Positions 1 to 9,486 of a stretch of 64,000 nucleotides of DNA are shown here, piece by piece. The position numbers and the translations under genes were made by a program. The stretch comes from Parabacteroides sp. PH5-46 (lineage in GTDB: Bacteria > Bacteroidota > Bacteroidia > Bacteroidales > Tannerellaceae): the NCBI RefSeq assembly GCF_029892785.1, contig NZ_JARXXA010000014.1:57391-121390 (forward strand). Reading direction: 5' to 3'. The notes under the pieces were generated by a model that saw nothing but the letters and a program-made list of their open reading frames with translations, made no database searches and was not told where the DNA came from. The number at the start of each line of letters is the position of its first letter. Positions within the stretch are counted from its first letter, which is position 1.

Positions 1-528
1 AGTTGCAGATATAATATTGCATCTTTTTATAGTTACATTATCAAACGTCACTACGTTGCCATTATCTACAACACTTACAACCCTGTAACTATTACTCCTA
101 TCTCCTACAAATCCGTCAAAAATAATATTCCGGAAAGTGATATTACAGCCTTTATCTGTAGTCGAAGATTTGAAAATACCGATAGCATTAGTTGAAGATT
201 TAAGTGCCGTGATAAATGTGACATCACCAGTAGTACCTGGCGTTTTATCAAAGACAAATAAGACGCCCCCTTGTCCACTTGATAAAGTCAATTGCTCTGT
301 AAGACTATATGTTCCGGGTGCAAAATAAGCATTAAATGTTGTGCCATCAGAAGCTGTATGAGCTTTAAATATTGCCATAAATTGGGTAAGATTCACCGGA
401 GATGAAGGAGTTGTTCCGTTACCTGAACCAGTCTCGGAAACATATACATTTTTTGCCCCGACTTGTGTAACAGCGCAAACAAATGTAATAAGTAAAAGTA
501 TTATTTTGGTTTGAATTAACTTTTTCAT
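1..528 (-). CDS. Secreted beta-helix-like protein, partial (3' end outside window)
   Basis: Seen: 176 codons are open from an ATG at 528 to the window edge. The N-terminus is a clear signal peptide (MKK, a hydrophobic run, cleavage near VGA at about residue 25). The mature start NVYVSETGSGNGTTPSSP resembles the opening of exported right-handed parallel beta-helix proteins (DUF1565/pectate-lyase-like fold), and the rest is rich in G, N, S and T with spaced hydrophobic residues. It is the last visible gene of the minus-strand fimbrial operon, 60 bp after the preceding stop, so it may be a surface adhesin or tip-associated protein. That role is inferred; no catalytic residues can be judged from the fragment. 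Confidence 0.6.
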   Translation of the reverse strand, partial: MKKLIQTKIILLLITFVCAVTQVGAKNVYVSETGSGNGTTPSSPVNLTQFMAIFKAHTASDGTTFNAYFAPGTYSLTEQLTLSSGQGGVLFVFDKTPGTTGDVTFITALKSSTNAIGIFKSSTTDKGCNITFRNIIFDGFVGDRSNSYRVVSVVDNGNVVTFDNVTIKRCNIISAT

Positions 529-588
529 GATTTGTAATATCGTTTAAATTCCTATTCTTTCTTATCTTTTTCCTAAATCCTTCGATAT

Positions 589-2931
589 TTACGGAATGTC
601 TTTCACGCAGCGGACAGGTAATCCATTGGCACGAATGGCTGACTTTATTGAGGCTGAAGTTGTCGAAAATTCAAACATATAAGCCTCCATACCTTTTGCA
701 GAAGCACTCCAGACAGCCCCCTTGTTAGATGCATCGTATCGGGCTCCGCTAAACCCGTCTAAATATCCGCTTAAGGGGTATACGGCTCCATTCCGGCTGT
801 TTGTTGTAAATCCATGCCATGGCGAACCGCTACCGGTATCTTTAACCACAGGTACACGCCAACCGAACGGACAGGGGTCATATACTCCCTTTTCTCCATT
901 CGCAGCTACCCACAAGTTATTATTCTGGCTTTGCGCATCCGTTCCAATCCAATCATAAGGATATGAAGTACTTGTATAGAAAGTTATTGGATTGCATATT
1001 GCTGTATCTAAATTATTACTGTACGACACAGTTTTCTTCAAGAATATATCATTAGTCGCTAAGTCATATGAGATCAAATCCTTACGACCCCATTGGTAAT
1101 AATTCCCGTAGTAAGTGATGGTAGCATTATTAGCATAAGCCCCTAAATTACGATCCATAAATATAAATCCATTATTATGTCGTTGATACGTTGGGTTTTC
1201 AAAGTCTATTCCTGCCGGAACAGCCCATATATGCCACCCCCAGATAATATTATCATCACTGTCATGTGCATAAATATATTTGTTTCCTCCATCAGTTATT
1301 GCTCCGACCCCACTCACCTCTATAATGGTGCCATCTGTAATTGAAAAACGATATTTTATATCATCTCCGTTACTCCAATAATGAGACAGGCGTCTTATTA
1401 ATGTAGACCTAGTTGTCCCATCTATATCTGCCGAAGCCAATGGGATATATATTGTTTCACCCGAATGTAAGATGTAGCTATTGGAACCAGGACTTTGAAC
1501 AACTGTGATGTCCTTCTTTAGCGTACCGGCTGAAATTGTTACAGTATGAGTAATTGGGCGACCTGTTTTATTGGGCGTTAATGTTGTTGTAGTTGCATAA
1601 TCCTTAGTATTTACTCCTGCTGAACCTGTAGCGTCTCCTGTAGCAGTCCAACCACCTGGATAATTAGTTTTCACCGGAATTCTTATCTGTTCATTCCAGT
1701 CAATCATTATTTTTTCTGCCGAATAGGCCAGGTAATACTGTTCATTAGTAATAGATTCATTAAGATCTAATTCCCCAGCATCAAACAGCAACGAAGGATT
1801 ATTCAATGTAGCACGTGAATCCAATGCATCAACTAACTCATCATAACCTGTTGTTTTGACTCCTACTATATTGACCGTATAACTATGATTTCTCAATAAA
1901 GGAAGGTACTTCCCGTCTTTCACAAAGTCTACACGATAATAATACGGTTTGTCATAATATGTGGCTTTTATAACCAAAAAAGCAGGCTTATTATTTGCAG
2001 GAGAATCCAATGTATCTGACTCCAAGGCATATATCGTCCTAACCATGGATACACCTTCATTCTTTTCAAATTTATAACCAATAGTTGTATCATTCGATAC
2101 TACCGGATTGGGGGTCATTATCTCGATTGCACGTACACCGGCTGTTGTTGACAAATAATCATTATGAGGAGGTATTGTCCCTCGTGTACGGGTATTACAC
2201 AAATATACGCTGTCTATTTCAAATATATTACCAAAACCCAAAGCCGGGTCTCCCAGACCATTTATATCCACACCTACTTCAATTCTTGCCACTGCACGAA
2301 TCATATTTATAGTAATCGAAGATGGACCATTACCCTGATAAAATTGCACATAATCAGAACCAGAGCCATTGACATCTGCCATTTGTCCCCACATTGGAAA
2401 AGCAGGAGCTACTGAGGATAAGTGATCTTTCTGCCAAGAAGCTCCGCTATAACTTAACTTATTTACTATAGTGCCCAATGTAGTCGAACCAATAGCCGCT
2501 CCAGCCGTGTCTGCCACATTTAATGTTCCATCGGGTAAATTGGCCAACAGGATAAAGCGTTGATTTTCCTGCATGCTCTGCACCTTCACCTGAACGGTTT
2601 TTGTATCACCGACTACCCCATTAGGAAGAGGACTGGTTGAAGAAGAAATGGCTGAACCGGACACCTGCATCCTGTATGCCAGGACATCATCCAAGTAAGT
2701 ACCGGATGAAGCTTTCTTAAAAACAAGAATATCCAACCTGTCAACACGATTTTCATCCTCTGGTGTAATAGTAGACGCTTTTGTCATATCAGACGCCTGG
2801 GGGAATTTCAGTGTTAATGTTAACTCTGAACTATCCCCTCTCCCGTTAGACAGTTCTATAGCAGACTCGTCTGTGCAGGAGGAGCCCAGCAATAATAAAG
2901 CTATTATATATATATTCCACTTTTTCATCAT
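589..2931 (-). CDS. Large fimbrial accessory lipoprotein with Fibrobacter-paralogous-type C-terminal domain
   Basis: 780 residues. I chose the ATG pair at 2931/2928 because it is followed at once by a lipoprotein signal (MKKWNIY, hydrophobic stretch, GSSC); a longer start at 3033 would overlap the upstream gene by 61 bp and hide the signal. Mature residues CTDES carry acidic residues just after the lipid-bearing Cys, which suits surface display. The N-terminal part resembles Mfa/FimA-type fimbrial subunits (residues about 40-380), a BACON-like Ig-type segment follows (about 400-480), and the last 200 residues carry DPCPFGWRVP, a SGYLDG motif and WSAS, typical of the Fibrobacter succinogenes major paralogous domain. 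Probably a tip or accessory fimbrial protein; function inferred from context. Confidence 0.72.
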   Translation of the reverse strand: MMKKWNIYIIALLLLGSSCTDESAIELSNGRGDSSELTLTLKFPQASDMTKASTITPEDENRVDRLDILVFKKASSGTYLDDVLAYRMQVSGSAISSSTSPLPNGVVGDTKTVQVKVQSMQENQRFILLANLPDGTLNVADTAGAAIGSTTLGTIVNKLSYSGASWQKDHLSSVAPAFPMWGQMADVNGSGSDYVQFYQGNGPSSITINMIRAVARIEVGVDINGLGDPALGFGNIFEIDSVYLCNTRTRGTIPPHNDYLSTTAGVRAIEIMTPNPVVSNDTTIGYKFEKNEGVSMVRTIYALESDTLDSPANNKPAFLVIKATYYDKPYYYRVDFVKDGKYLPLLRNHSYTVNIVGVKTTGYDELVDALDSRATLNNPSLLFDAGELDLNESITNEQYYLAYSAEKIMIDWNEQIRIPVKTNYPGGWTATGDATGSAGVNTKDYATTTTLTPNKTGRPITHTVTISAGTLKKDITVVQSPGSNSYILHSGETIYIPLASADIDGTTRSTLIRRLSHYWSNGDDIKYRFSITDGTIIEVSGVGAITDGGNKYIYAHDSDDNIIWGWHIWAVPAGIDFENPTYQRHNNGFIFMDRNLGAYANNATITYYGNYYQWGRKDLISYDLATNDIFLKKTVSYSNNLDTAICNPITFYTSTSYPYDWIGTDAQSQNNNLWVAANGEKGVYDPCPFGWRVPVVKDTGSGSPWHGFTTNSRNGAVYPLSGYLDGFSGARYDASNKGAVWSASAKGMEAYMFEFSTTSASIKSAIRANGLPVRCVKDIP

Positions 2932-2972
2932 GCTATTTCTTTTTGTTCCCATATTAACTGCTGACCATGCAT

Positions 2973-4307
2973 TTATTGAGCTGTTATCTTTATCGTCTTT
3001 GTAAGTTTTCCGGCGCCCACCTTTATTTCCCAAGGAGAACTTCCTCCTTTAATTATATATTTTAAGGTATTGCCAGCAATACTTGTATCCACACCAGTAG
3101 AACTTTCTTTAACATTCCATCCACCTGAATAATCAGTTGTAACAGATATACTTCCTTCATAAGTATTCGTAGGGGTATATGTTTTCAAAGGTATGCTGAT
3201 CGCACTCTGAGATACGGTTAAACTATACTCCTGAGGCTCTGTTTCATCTGTTAAAGTCGCATTCCAATCTATAATCTTTCCTACAATAGTTAAGTCTGAA
3301 CTAGAACTTTGATTAAAACTCTCAATAGAGGCAGTAATACCATAATGAGTATTGCGATATACACGCAGGCCTTTAATTCCTGCGTATTTTTGCATATATT
3401 CATTATCATTACGAGTAATACTATCACCTAAAATAATTTGATATTCCTGTTCAATTGTAGGATCATTCAACAAGGCTACTTTTGCAGATATATATGAACG
3501 ACGTGATACTTCTGAAACAATGTGCTCCGGTATATAAAATAAGAAGTCACCTGAAAAACCTGTACTTGTTAATGCATAGTTACTATTCTTTATTACATCT
3601 GTTGTATCTCCATCAAAAAAATCAGCATCTGTATTTTTGAGATAAAAATCCGGTGCCAAATAGGATTCTTTCGGCATGCTTTTAACTAAAATACTCTTCA
3701 AATAAATAGCTTCACCGCTATTTTGTAAATTACTAAAAACACAACTCAGTTTCAAAGACACCTTCACATAAAGACGGGTTAGATTCCCTAAACTTGCAGA
3801 CACATCTGCCCCATAATAATAGGCTTTAGAATCACTTTTTATCTGCAATTGTTCATAATGAGCAAACATTGGAATTGCAGTATCTTTATGTACAACCGGA
3901 TATCTGTCAAAATTAAGAACTTTGCTTTTGATCAATGAGGATGAAACAAGGGTCTTAGGTGTAAGTGCATCAAAATTCCATGACTCCTTTTCATTCGCAA
4001 TCAAAAAGTATTCTACTGTTCCTACAGGTACTGAGTCTTGAATAATAACGGACGTAGAATCCACCGTCAAATCAACCTTTTTTATATTATTCGTCACACG
4101 ACCATCCTTTATTATGATCATACGAACAGTTTCTACCCGTTCCTCTTCATTGTTTTCCCCATTTACACTTTTCGTAAGAGGGATTTGCAACGGAATGTTC
4201 TCTTCGGTGATAGGCGGATTTAATCGTTCTTCTTCCGAAGTACAAGACAGAATCCCTATACAGCCAATCAACACAAGTAATAATCGTATTATCTTTTCAG
4301 TATTCAT
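2973..4307 (-). CDS. Fimbrial accessory lipoprotein
   Basis: 444 residues with a lipoprotein signal peptide (MNTEK, hydrophobic run, lipobox ILSC near residue 22) followed by an acidic CTSEEE. The body is beta-rich without obvious enzyme motifs; the last 90 residues (SAISIPLKTYTP through GKLTKTIKITAQ) resemble the BACON-like segment of the next gene, with which it shares a pattern of YSGGWNV and a terminal TKTIKIT strand. It sits 13 bp downstream of the Mfa2-type gene and 41 bp upstream of the larger lipoprotein, so the three are almost certainly co-transcribed. Likely a minor shaft or tip subunit (Mfa3/Mfa4-like position), but no close family name can be assigned by eye. Confidence 0.65.
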   Translation of the reverse strand: MNTEKIIRLLLVLIGCIGILSCTSEEERLNPPITEENIPLQIPLTKSVNGENNEEERVETVRMIIIKDGRVTNNIKKVDLTVDSTSVIIQDSVPVGTVEYFLIANEKESWNFDALTPKTLVSSSLIKSKVLNFDRYPVVHKDTAIPMFAHYEQLQIKSDSKAYYYGADVSASLGNLTRLYVKVSLKLSCVFSNLQNSGEAIYLKSILVKSMPKESYLAPDFYLKNTDADFFDGDTTDVIKNSNYALTSTGFSGDFLFYIPEHIVSEVSRRSYISAKVALLNDPTIEQEYQIILGDSITRNDNEYMQKYAGIKGLRVYRNTHYGITASIESFNQSSSSDLTIVGKIIDWNATLTDETEPQEYSLTVSQSAISIPLKTYTPTNTYEGSISVTTDYSGGWNVKESSTGVDTSIAGNTLKYIIKGGSSPWEIKVGAGKLTKTIKITAQ

Positions 4308-4320
4308 GTGACATATCTTT

Positions 4321-5259
4321 TTATAAAATTCCAGATGTAGAACCTGATGTCCAACCGTTAACAGTTACAGTTACAGTTCCTACGACATAATCAAATTCTA
4401 GTATGATATTAAAAGTATCCTCTATGTCCAAATCTCCCCTTACCGATGCAGGGAGAAGTAATTCTACCAAACTCTGGTTAAACAAGTCTTTTATTTCTCC
4501 TGTAGTAGAATTATTATGACGAAGAATCAATCGTGAATCAGTTGATCCATCATTCAACTCACGCATAGTTATGAAATCAGAGATAAGTTCCTTATCTGCA
4601 TTTACTGATGCATAAGGTATATAATGTAACCGGTCGTATCCAGTTATCGTATTATCAAATTTATAATCTCCATTTACAGATGTTATTGAACAAGCAAATA
4701 TATCTGTCGATGCCTTAGTAGGATCAACCGGTAGACCAACAGCTGTTACTGTAATGGATTTCGTATCTTTTATCATGTCAATCGTTAACGTCTGGTTATT
4801 TTGGTCTGCAGGTAAAACTGCTTCATTGAAGATTGCTCCATGAAATAAATGTCCCGGATGTGTAGTGATTGTATCACTTACACGAGTTAATTTCAATATA
4901 GCATCATTCATTCGGGTCTCTCCTCTTACAAATTGAGACAACGTATAATCATCACATAAATTACCCCAAACTACAAAGCTATAAATACCTGGACTTAAGT
5001 TTATATTCATACTCTTTATCGATCCAATATTCTCATGAGAATATACATCCTGATATACACCTTCTGAATCAAAAACAAATACATCTACTCGCTCTACGGA
5101 TTCGGAAAATTTATCCACTCCATCCAGATTTCTTGTATATGTAAATTGCAAATTCACTCCACATACCGATAAATCATCGTTTATACACCCCTGGAAGGAA
5201 ATACATACAGATAATATAGAAATGGCTATTAATATTTTGAAAAAATTTATCGGTCTCAT
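4321..5259 (-). CDS. FimB/Mfa2-family fimbrial anchor lipoprotein
   Basis: 312 residues. The lipobox is FQGC at about residue 25, and the mature start CINDDLSVCG followed by LQFTYTRNLDG and then VERVDVFVFDSEG is the hallmark of the FimB/Mfa2 family, in which the anchor ends and limits the length of the fimbrium on the outer membrane. Length fits the family (about 300-330). The gene lies 81 bp downstream of the Mfa1-type fimbrillin gene, the same order as mfa1-mfa2 in Porphyromonas gingivalis. Function follows from family and gene order; no odd features seen. Confidence 0.85.
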   Translation of the reverse strand: MRPINFFKILIAISILSVCISFQGCINDDLSVCGVNLQFTYTRNLDGVDKFSESVERVDVFVFDSEGVYQDVYSHENIGSIKSMNINLSPGIYSFVVWGNLCDDYTLSQFVRGETRMNDAILKLTRVSDTITTHPGHLFHGAIFNEAVLPADQNNQTLTIDMIKDTKSITVTAVGLPVDPTKASTDIFACSITSVNGDYKFDNTITGYDRLHYIPYASVNADKELISDFITMRELNDGSTDSRLILRHNNSTTGEIKDLFNQSLVELLLPASVRGDLDIEDTFNIILEFDYVVGTVTVTVNGWTSGSTSGIL

Positions 5260-5340
5260 ATATATACTATTAAAAAATTCTTAATTAAGATGCGAGAAAG
5301 AAGAGGGGAAAGATATTCCCCTTCTTCTTAAAGTATTTAG

Positions 5341-6822
5341 TTAAAGGATAACACCAGCTCCTTTATATTCCCATGGAAGTACTTTAACAGATACCGTCAA
5401 ATAAGTAGGACCATATTCAACCGGTTCTTTCGGGTCACCTTCCAGATCTTCTTCTGTTGCAGCTCCTAAACCAGAGAACCCTTCGATTTGAGCCCAATAA
5501 TAAGAGTTACGCTCAATACCATAAGTATAGTTAGGATGTGATTCAGTTTCTGTAGATTTATCAAAATCACCGCTACCAATATTCAGACGATACCAAGATA
5601 CACCACCTACATATTTTGTAAAGTATTTTTCAACATCTGATTCTACTACTGTTGAGACATCTGTAACAAGAGTAGACAGGCCATCATTTTCAAAATGATG
5701 TGTAATTTGCTTTACAGTAGTAGGATTGGCATATACAGCGCCGATGACAAGTCCTGAGAAACCAGCAGGAATAGAATCGAGCTTCCAGAAGTCAGCACCT
5801 TTAACCGCATCCATAGTAGGTACTTCTATCGTGAATTTATTACCTACATTAGTAAATTGAGTTGCGGCTCCATAATAATAAGTAGCTTTCGGAGTAAAAA
5901 TTGCTTTTACAGCGGCATACGTTGTATTACCATTCAGGTATTCAGAACGTAAAGTACGTTTGTTTTCAGTAACATAATAATAGCCACCTCCGCCTTCTGC
6001 AGGAGCAGCAGTTTCAGCCGTTACTGTAATAAAATCTGTACCAGTAGAACCAATTCCAACTCTGTCACCATATTTATCAAAGTCAGCTGTGCCACCATAA
6101 GGAGCAAATGTTTCTTCAATAGGGAAAACTCCGCTATTTACATTCCACATTCTGTAAGATACATCAGAAATTCCACCTTTTCCGTCAGAAGTAGTACCAT
6201 ACGTAGTACCAGCCAAAGCAAGTCTCAACTTAGCGATAAGTCTTTTAACATCTATAACGATATTGTTTTCAGACGATGCCAGTTTAGAATCTTCTTCTGA
6301 AATACCAGAAGCCAATGTGTAATCACAATTAGCAAATGCATTTGACATCACAAAAACACTTGGATTTGCATTTGTTTTTACTTTTGTCAAATTAGCCAAA
6401 GTAGTACCAACGTCAATAATGCCACTTAAATCAGCGTACGTCAATGATCCTTTTGGTTTTAAATTAGCTGCCACATCGTTAGCTACAACAAAAATCTTCT
6501 TGAGACCTGATGTTTCCAGGTAAACAGTTAGTGGATCAGCAGTTGTAGTTGACTCATCAACTTGTGGTGTGGATGTAGGATCAACATTTCCTCCAAAGAT
6601 AATCACACGGAATGAGTTAACTAATTTTGACTCATTTGCATCCGATGTCAATGCTTTAGATTGCTTATTACCACTATCATCAAATTTGAATGTAGCATAC
6701 GTAGATGGCAATTCTTGTCCTCCACCTACAGTTTCGTTAGGAGTCCCTTCTTCACTGGAACAAGCCGTAAATCCTGCTGCTACGATGGCAGCCATCATAA
6801 AAAATTTAAACGTCTTTTTCAT
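5341..6822 (-). CDS. Mfa1-type major fimbrillin lipoprotein
   Basis: 493 residues from the ATG at 6822 (a GTG two codons upstream is less likely). Lipoprotein signal MKKTFKFFMMAAIVAAGFTAC then SSEEG. An early segment has the pattern ATFKFDDSG.. with a Lys/Arg-containing loop where fimbrillins of this class are processed during donor-strand assembly, and the C-terminus ends in a TVSVKVLPWEYKGAGVIL strand typical of Mfa1/FimA-type subunits. Known family role: the lipoprotein is exported, trimmed by an Arg/Lys-specific protease and polymerised into a fimbrial shaft. The 128-bp gap upstream (6823-6950) is larger than others in this operon and may allow separate, stronger expression of the shaft subunit. 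Confidence 0.8.
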   Translation of the reverse strand: MKKTFKFFMMAAIVAAGFTACSSEEGTPNETVGGGQELPSTYATFKFDDSGNKQSKALTSDANESKLVNSFRVIIFGGNVDPTSTPQVDESTTTADPLTVYLETSGLKKIFVVANDVAANLKPKGSLTYADLSGIIDVGTTLANLTKVKTNANPSVFVMSNAFANCDYTLASGISEEDSKLASSENNIVIDVKRLIAKLRLALAGTTYGTTSDGKGGISDVSYRMWNVNSGVFPIEETFAPYGGTADFDKYGDRVGIGSTGTDFITVTAETAAPAEGGGGYYYVTENKRTLRSEYLNGNTTYAAVKAIFTPKATYYYGAATQFTNVGNKFTIEVPTMDAVKGADFWKLDSIPAGFSGLVIGAVYANPTTVKQITHHFENDGLSTLVTDVSTVVESDVEKYFTKYVGGVSWYRLNIGSGDFDKSTETESHPNYTYGIERNSYYWAQIEGFSGLGAATEEDLEGDPKEPVEYGPTYLTVSVKVLPWEYKGAGVIL

Positions 6823-6950
6823 TTTCACTTGAATTAATTAATAAAACATTTTAGTAATTAGTAATAAATAAATTTGGATTGTAATCTTATCTTTTTTTTG
6901 TATAGTCTCTTTTATCTTTCTTGTTAGTCTTTTGTAAATTTATGTTTATG

Positions 6951-8447
6951 TTAATTTTTAAGCTGCTTGTCAGCCTCTTCTTTTCGTCTTAGTTCTTCCA
7001 GATTCTTTAAGGCGGCATCTACATTGTCTTCCGATGCTCTCTGGAACAAGCTCTTTGCCCTGGCGGTGTTACCTCTCATCATTTCCAACAAGCCCAGGTT
7101 GTTGTAATATTCGGCAGTGTTACGCTCTGCACGTTGAAGGTAACGTTCAGCTCTTGTCAGGTCTTTCGTCAACAAGGCTGAAGCTGCTGCATTCAGGTTT
7201 GCCACAGGATCATCCGGAAAGACCTTTACTGCCGTATCGAATACCTCCATGAACTCTTTGCTACCCTCCGGATAAGTGTTCGCCACCATAAACATTTCGT
7301 TCAGGCTCAATTGCTTCGGGTGGGTCTTGATTACCTGCTTGGCTTCCTCTACATTGAAGTTCCTGGCATTGTAATCGATCCGGGATACTACACGTCTTAA
7401 CTGAGGATACAGCGTGTGTAACAACTGCTGATAAGTTCTACCGCCATTCAAGGCTTTCAAACGGTTCTTTCTCTCAACCGGGTTGTAGTAGTTGATGATC
7501 GACAGGATCGTACCCTTGGGCTCGATATAAGACTGTTGTACCAATCTGGCCAGGCCATCCCAATCCTCACCACCATAACCGATCTGGTACAGGTGCGAAG
7601 GGATACCCGCTCTCATTGACAAATAGTTTCGGAGGGCTTCGGCTCTGCCTCTTGACAACTGGTTGTTGAAATTTACATCACCTTCCGGCGAAGCGTAACC
7701 GGTGATTAACACTCCTGTTACGGTCAGGTTCTTATCCGTACGGATTTCGTTGATGATCTGTTCTATCTTCGCCAACTCCCTGGGGTTGTTACCAAAGCTG
7801 GGGTTGATCTCTGTTCTGGCTACAGGGAAATCAAGGAAGATATCGCTCGACTCGTTTCTGGCCTTCACTTGTTCTACCTCCGGGCGGATATAAGCTACAT
7901 TAGGAAGCGTACGGTACTCTTTTGCTCCTTCCAGGATAATACGGTTCGCTACTTTGTCTGAGGCTAATACTTCAGCATAACCTGCACAGCCGCATAAGTC
8001 CGTTTCAACTTCCATACGCGCATCACGCATCCAGGGTTCAAACGCTACAGACTGACGGTAGCGATGAATTCCACGGTTTTCAGATGTTAATGGAATAATA
8101 GCATAATGGGTGTTTTTCACTTGCTTCTCCCAGCCATTCAATGTTACTTCACGTTCAAAGGCCTTCTGACGCTGACGACCATTGACAAGCAGATTTTTCA
8201 ACTTTACTTCACGGCCTTGCGAATTGATTAATTTAGGCGTTAGTACTAAATAACGTTGTGTATTTAGATTCAAGTTTGTCAAATCCAAGTCCATTACCAA
8301 TTGAACAGAGTCTTCAACTTGTTTCAGTCGTTGGATCTTTACCGGAATCTGCCCGTCAAAGATCACTGATTCGGTTTGGGCTTCTGAGGGAGTAACAAAT
8401 ACAAAGGACAGAACCCCTACACATATACTATATATTAGCTTCTTCAT
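6951..8447 (-). CDS. DUF3868 protein with OmpA-like C-domain and TPR tail
   Basis: 498 residues with a cleavable signal peptide (MKKLIYSICVGVLSFVFV). The N-terminal 190 residues match the DUF3868 family, which is routinely found in Bacteroides fimbrial operons. Residues about 210-310 form an OmpA-like segment (NPSFGNNPRELAKIEQI, LITGYASPEGD, NNQLSRGRAEALRNYL), suggesting peptidoglycan contact. The C-terminal 100 residues carry TPR-like helices (ANLNAAASALL, YYNNLGLLEMMRGN) and a charged tail. The start lies 12 bp after the DUF3575 gene. A close paralog occupies 62739 onward. Likely part of the envelope machinery or scaffold for fimbrial assembly; exact role unknown. Confidence 0.82.
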   Translation of the reverse strand: MKKLIYSICVGVLSFVFVTPSEAQTESVIFDGQIPVKIQRLKQVEDSVQLVMDLDLTNLNLNTQRYLVLTPKLINSQGREVKLKNLLVNGRQRQKAFEREVTLNGWEKQVKNTHYAIIPLTSENRGIHRYRQSVAFEPWMRDARMEVETDLCGCAGYAEVLASDKVANRIILEGAKEYRTLPNVAYIRPEVEQVKARNESSDIFLDFPVARTEINPSFGNNPRELAKIEQIINEIRTDKNLTVTGVLITGYASPEGDVNFNNQLSRGRAEALRNYLSMRAGIPSHLYQIGYGGEDWDGLARLVQQSYIEPKGTILSIINYYNPVERKNRLKALNGGRTYQQLLHTLYPQLRRVVSRIDYNARNFNVEEAKQVIKTHPKQLSLNEMFMVANTYPEGSKEFMEVFDTAVKVFPDDPVANLNAAASALLTKDLTRAERYLQRAERNTAEYYNNLGLLEMMRGNTARAKSLFQRASEDNVDAALKNLEELRRKEEADKQLKN

Positions 8448-8459
8448 TTTCGGTACGGT

Positions 8460-9014
8460 TTATTTGATGATATAAATGATACTGATTCCTGCTTTGGTAG
8501 GGCCAAAGTAGTTCTTCGTATAATCGTCTATCTTACTCTCACACTTTCCACAAGGGTATTTGGCGTGATCCAGGTAAGTATAACCCACACCAACCGTAGC
8601 CTCGATGCTCCAGCGTTTACTGAGTATCCACTGGTAACCGTAAGAAATACCGCCTCCGTACAGGTTGCCCTCGTAGCGGTGATTGTTCAGGCCAAAAATC
8701 TTCAGACCTCCAACATTATAGCCGGCTACATGTCCGTGCAAACCAAAGAAGTGCCCATTGAACTTTTCACATAACCAGTAACGGACTTCAGGCTGCACAC
8801 CCCAATGCTTCAGCTTGCGATCCTTCGGGAAATCCCATGGGTTATAGTTGACAGGCAACTCTAGCGTCCACTGAGGAGCTAAGCCTATCTCAAGACCCAG
8901 GTTGATCGTACTGGTAACATCGTACAGTAAGTTGGATTTCACCGCAACCGTTTGACTATTAATTACGGGTAATATTGCAGTTACAACAACAATAAACACG
9001 AAGATTCGTCTCAT
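8460..9014 (-). CDS. DUF3575 outer-membrane barrel-like protein, first gene of fimbrial operon 1
   Basis: 184 residues from ATG 9014, which starts a clean signal peptide (MRRIFVFIVVVTAILPVINSQ); an in-frame codon at 9065 would put 17 charged residues ahead of it. The mature protein begins AVKSNLLYDVTSTINLG and carries alternating aromatic strands ending in IIYIIK, as in DUF3575 proteins that are predicted outer-membrane barrels. It heads the minus-strand operon with DUF3868, mfa1-like and mfa2-like genes. The copy at 62145-62732 is very similar along the whole mature part. Function in fimbrial biogenesis is inferred from constant co-occurrence. Confidence 0.85.
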   Translation of the reverse strand: MRRIFVFIVVVTAILPVINSQTVAVKSNLLYDVTSTINLGLEIGLAPQWTLELPVNYNPWDFPKDRKLKHWGVQPEVRYWLCEKFNGHFFGLHGHVAGYNVGGLKIFGLNNHRYEGNLYGGGISYGYQWILSKRWSIEATVGVGYTYLDHAKYPCGKCESKIDDYTKNYFGPTKAGISIIYIIK

Positions 9015-9181
9015 CTTATCTTTCTTGTTAGTCTTAATTATATACACCGTTCTGACACAAAACAAGGGGTCTCCCGCCTTTCAGCATTTTTACGGTTAAT
9101 TCTTATCTTTCTCTCACAATATTCTCTTATGAAGAGAACTTATTAGTCTTTGAAATTACTTTTTACACCAAATCAACAGCA

Positions 9182-9189
9182 CAAAGGTA
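9182..9189 (-). promoter_or_regulatory. -7 box, proximal promoter candidate for fimbrial operon 1
   Basis: Minus-strand TACCTTTG fits the Bacteroidetes TAnnTTTG consensus, 168 bp before the DUF3575 start at 9014. No good TTTG lies 19-21 bp upstream, so strength is uncertain. Confidence 0.4.
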
Positions 9190-9318
9190 ATTTTTTTTTT
9201 ATAATTAATTAATCGAAGCAAGTATTTTCGCAATAAAATTAGTTAATTTATGTAATTGCCCTAAACTTATCCTTATTTACTTCTTCATATTCTCCACTCT
9301 TAAAAGAGGAATACAATG

Positions 9319-9330
9319 CAAAGATATAAA
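9319..9330 (-). promoter_or_regulatory. -7 box, distal promoter candidate reading toward fimbrial operon 1
   Basis: Minus-strand TATCTTTG. Together with 4 extra bases it forms an exact 12-bp inverted match to the plus-strand box at 9464-9475, giving a symmetric divergent pair. The leader to the DUF3575 start would be about 300 nt. Confidence 0.35.
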
Positions 9331-9463
9331 ATCATTTATAACTACCAACTTTTTTTACATATATTTTACATTAAATTCCATATTTCTCCGCGATAAAAAT
9401 GTCAACCATCTGAAATATAGCAATTTAACAAATTGATACTTTTCGGGTTTTGACAGATATTTA

Positions 9464-9475
9464 TTTATATCTTTG
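9464..9475 (+). promoter_or_regulatory. -7 box for the glycosyltransferase/DUF4922 operon
   Basis: Plus-strand TATCTTTG at 9468-9475 lies 11 bp before the ATG at 9487, implying a leader of only a few bases. A TTTTG occurs 15 bp upstream (9448-9452), closer than the usual 19-21 bp. Confidence 0.5.
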
Positions 9476-9486
9476 TCAATAAAAAC

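Larger units (their letters stand above)
9015..9486. promoter_or_regulatory. Divergent intergenic region between fimbrial operon 1 and glycosyltransferase operon
   Basis: 472 bp without a gene, AT-rich. It holds three Bacteroidetes-type -7 boxes (listed separately) and a small perfect hairpin with 7-bp arms TTCTCTT/AAGAGAA at 9122-9138, located in the presumed leader of the fimbrial operon. No recombinase gene or convincing long inverted repeat pair is present here, unlike the region before the second fimbrial operon. Confidence 0.55.

Noticed and set aside
9122..9307. Possible second inverton formed by AAGAG-type hairpins at 9122-9138 and 9296-9307
   Set aside because: The two copies match only over short gapped stretches (about 15 of 18), there is no adjacent recombinase, and each is explained as an independent small hairpin.
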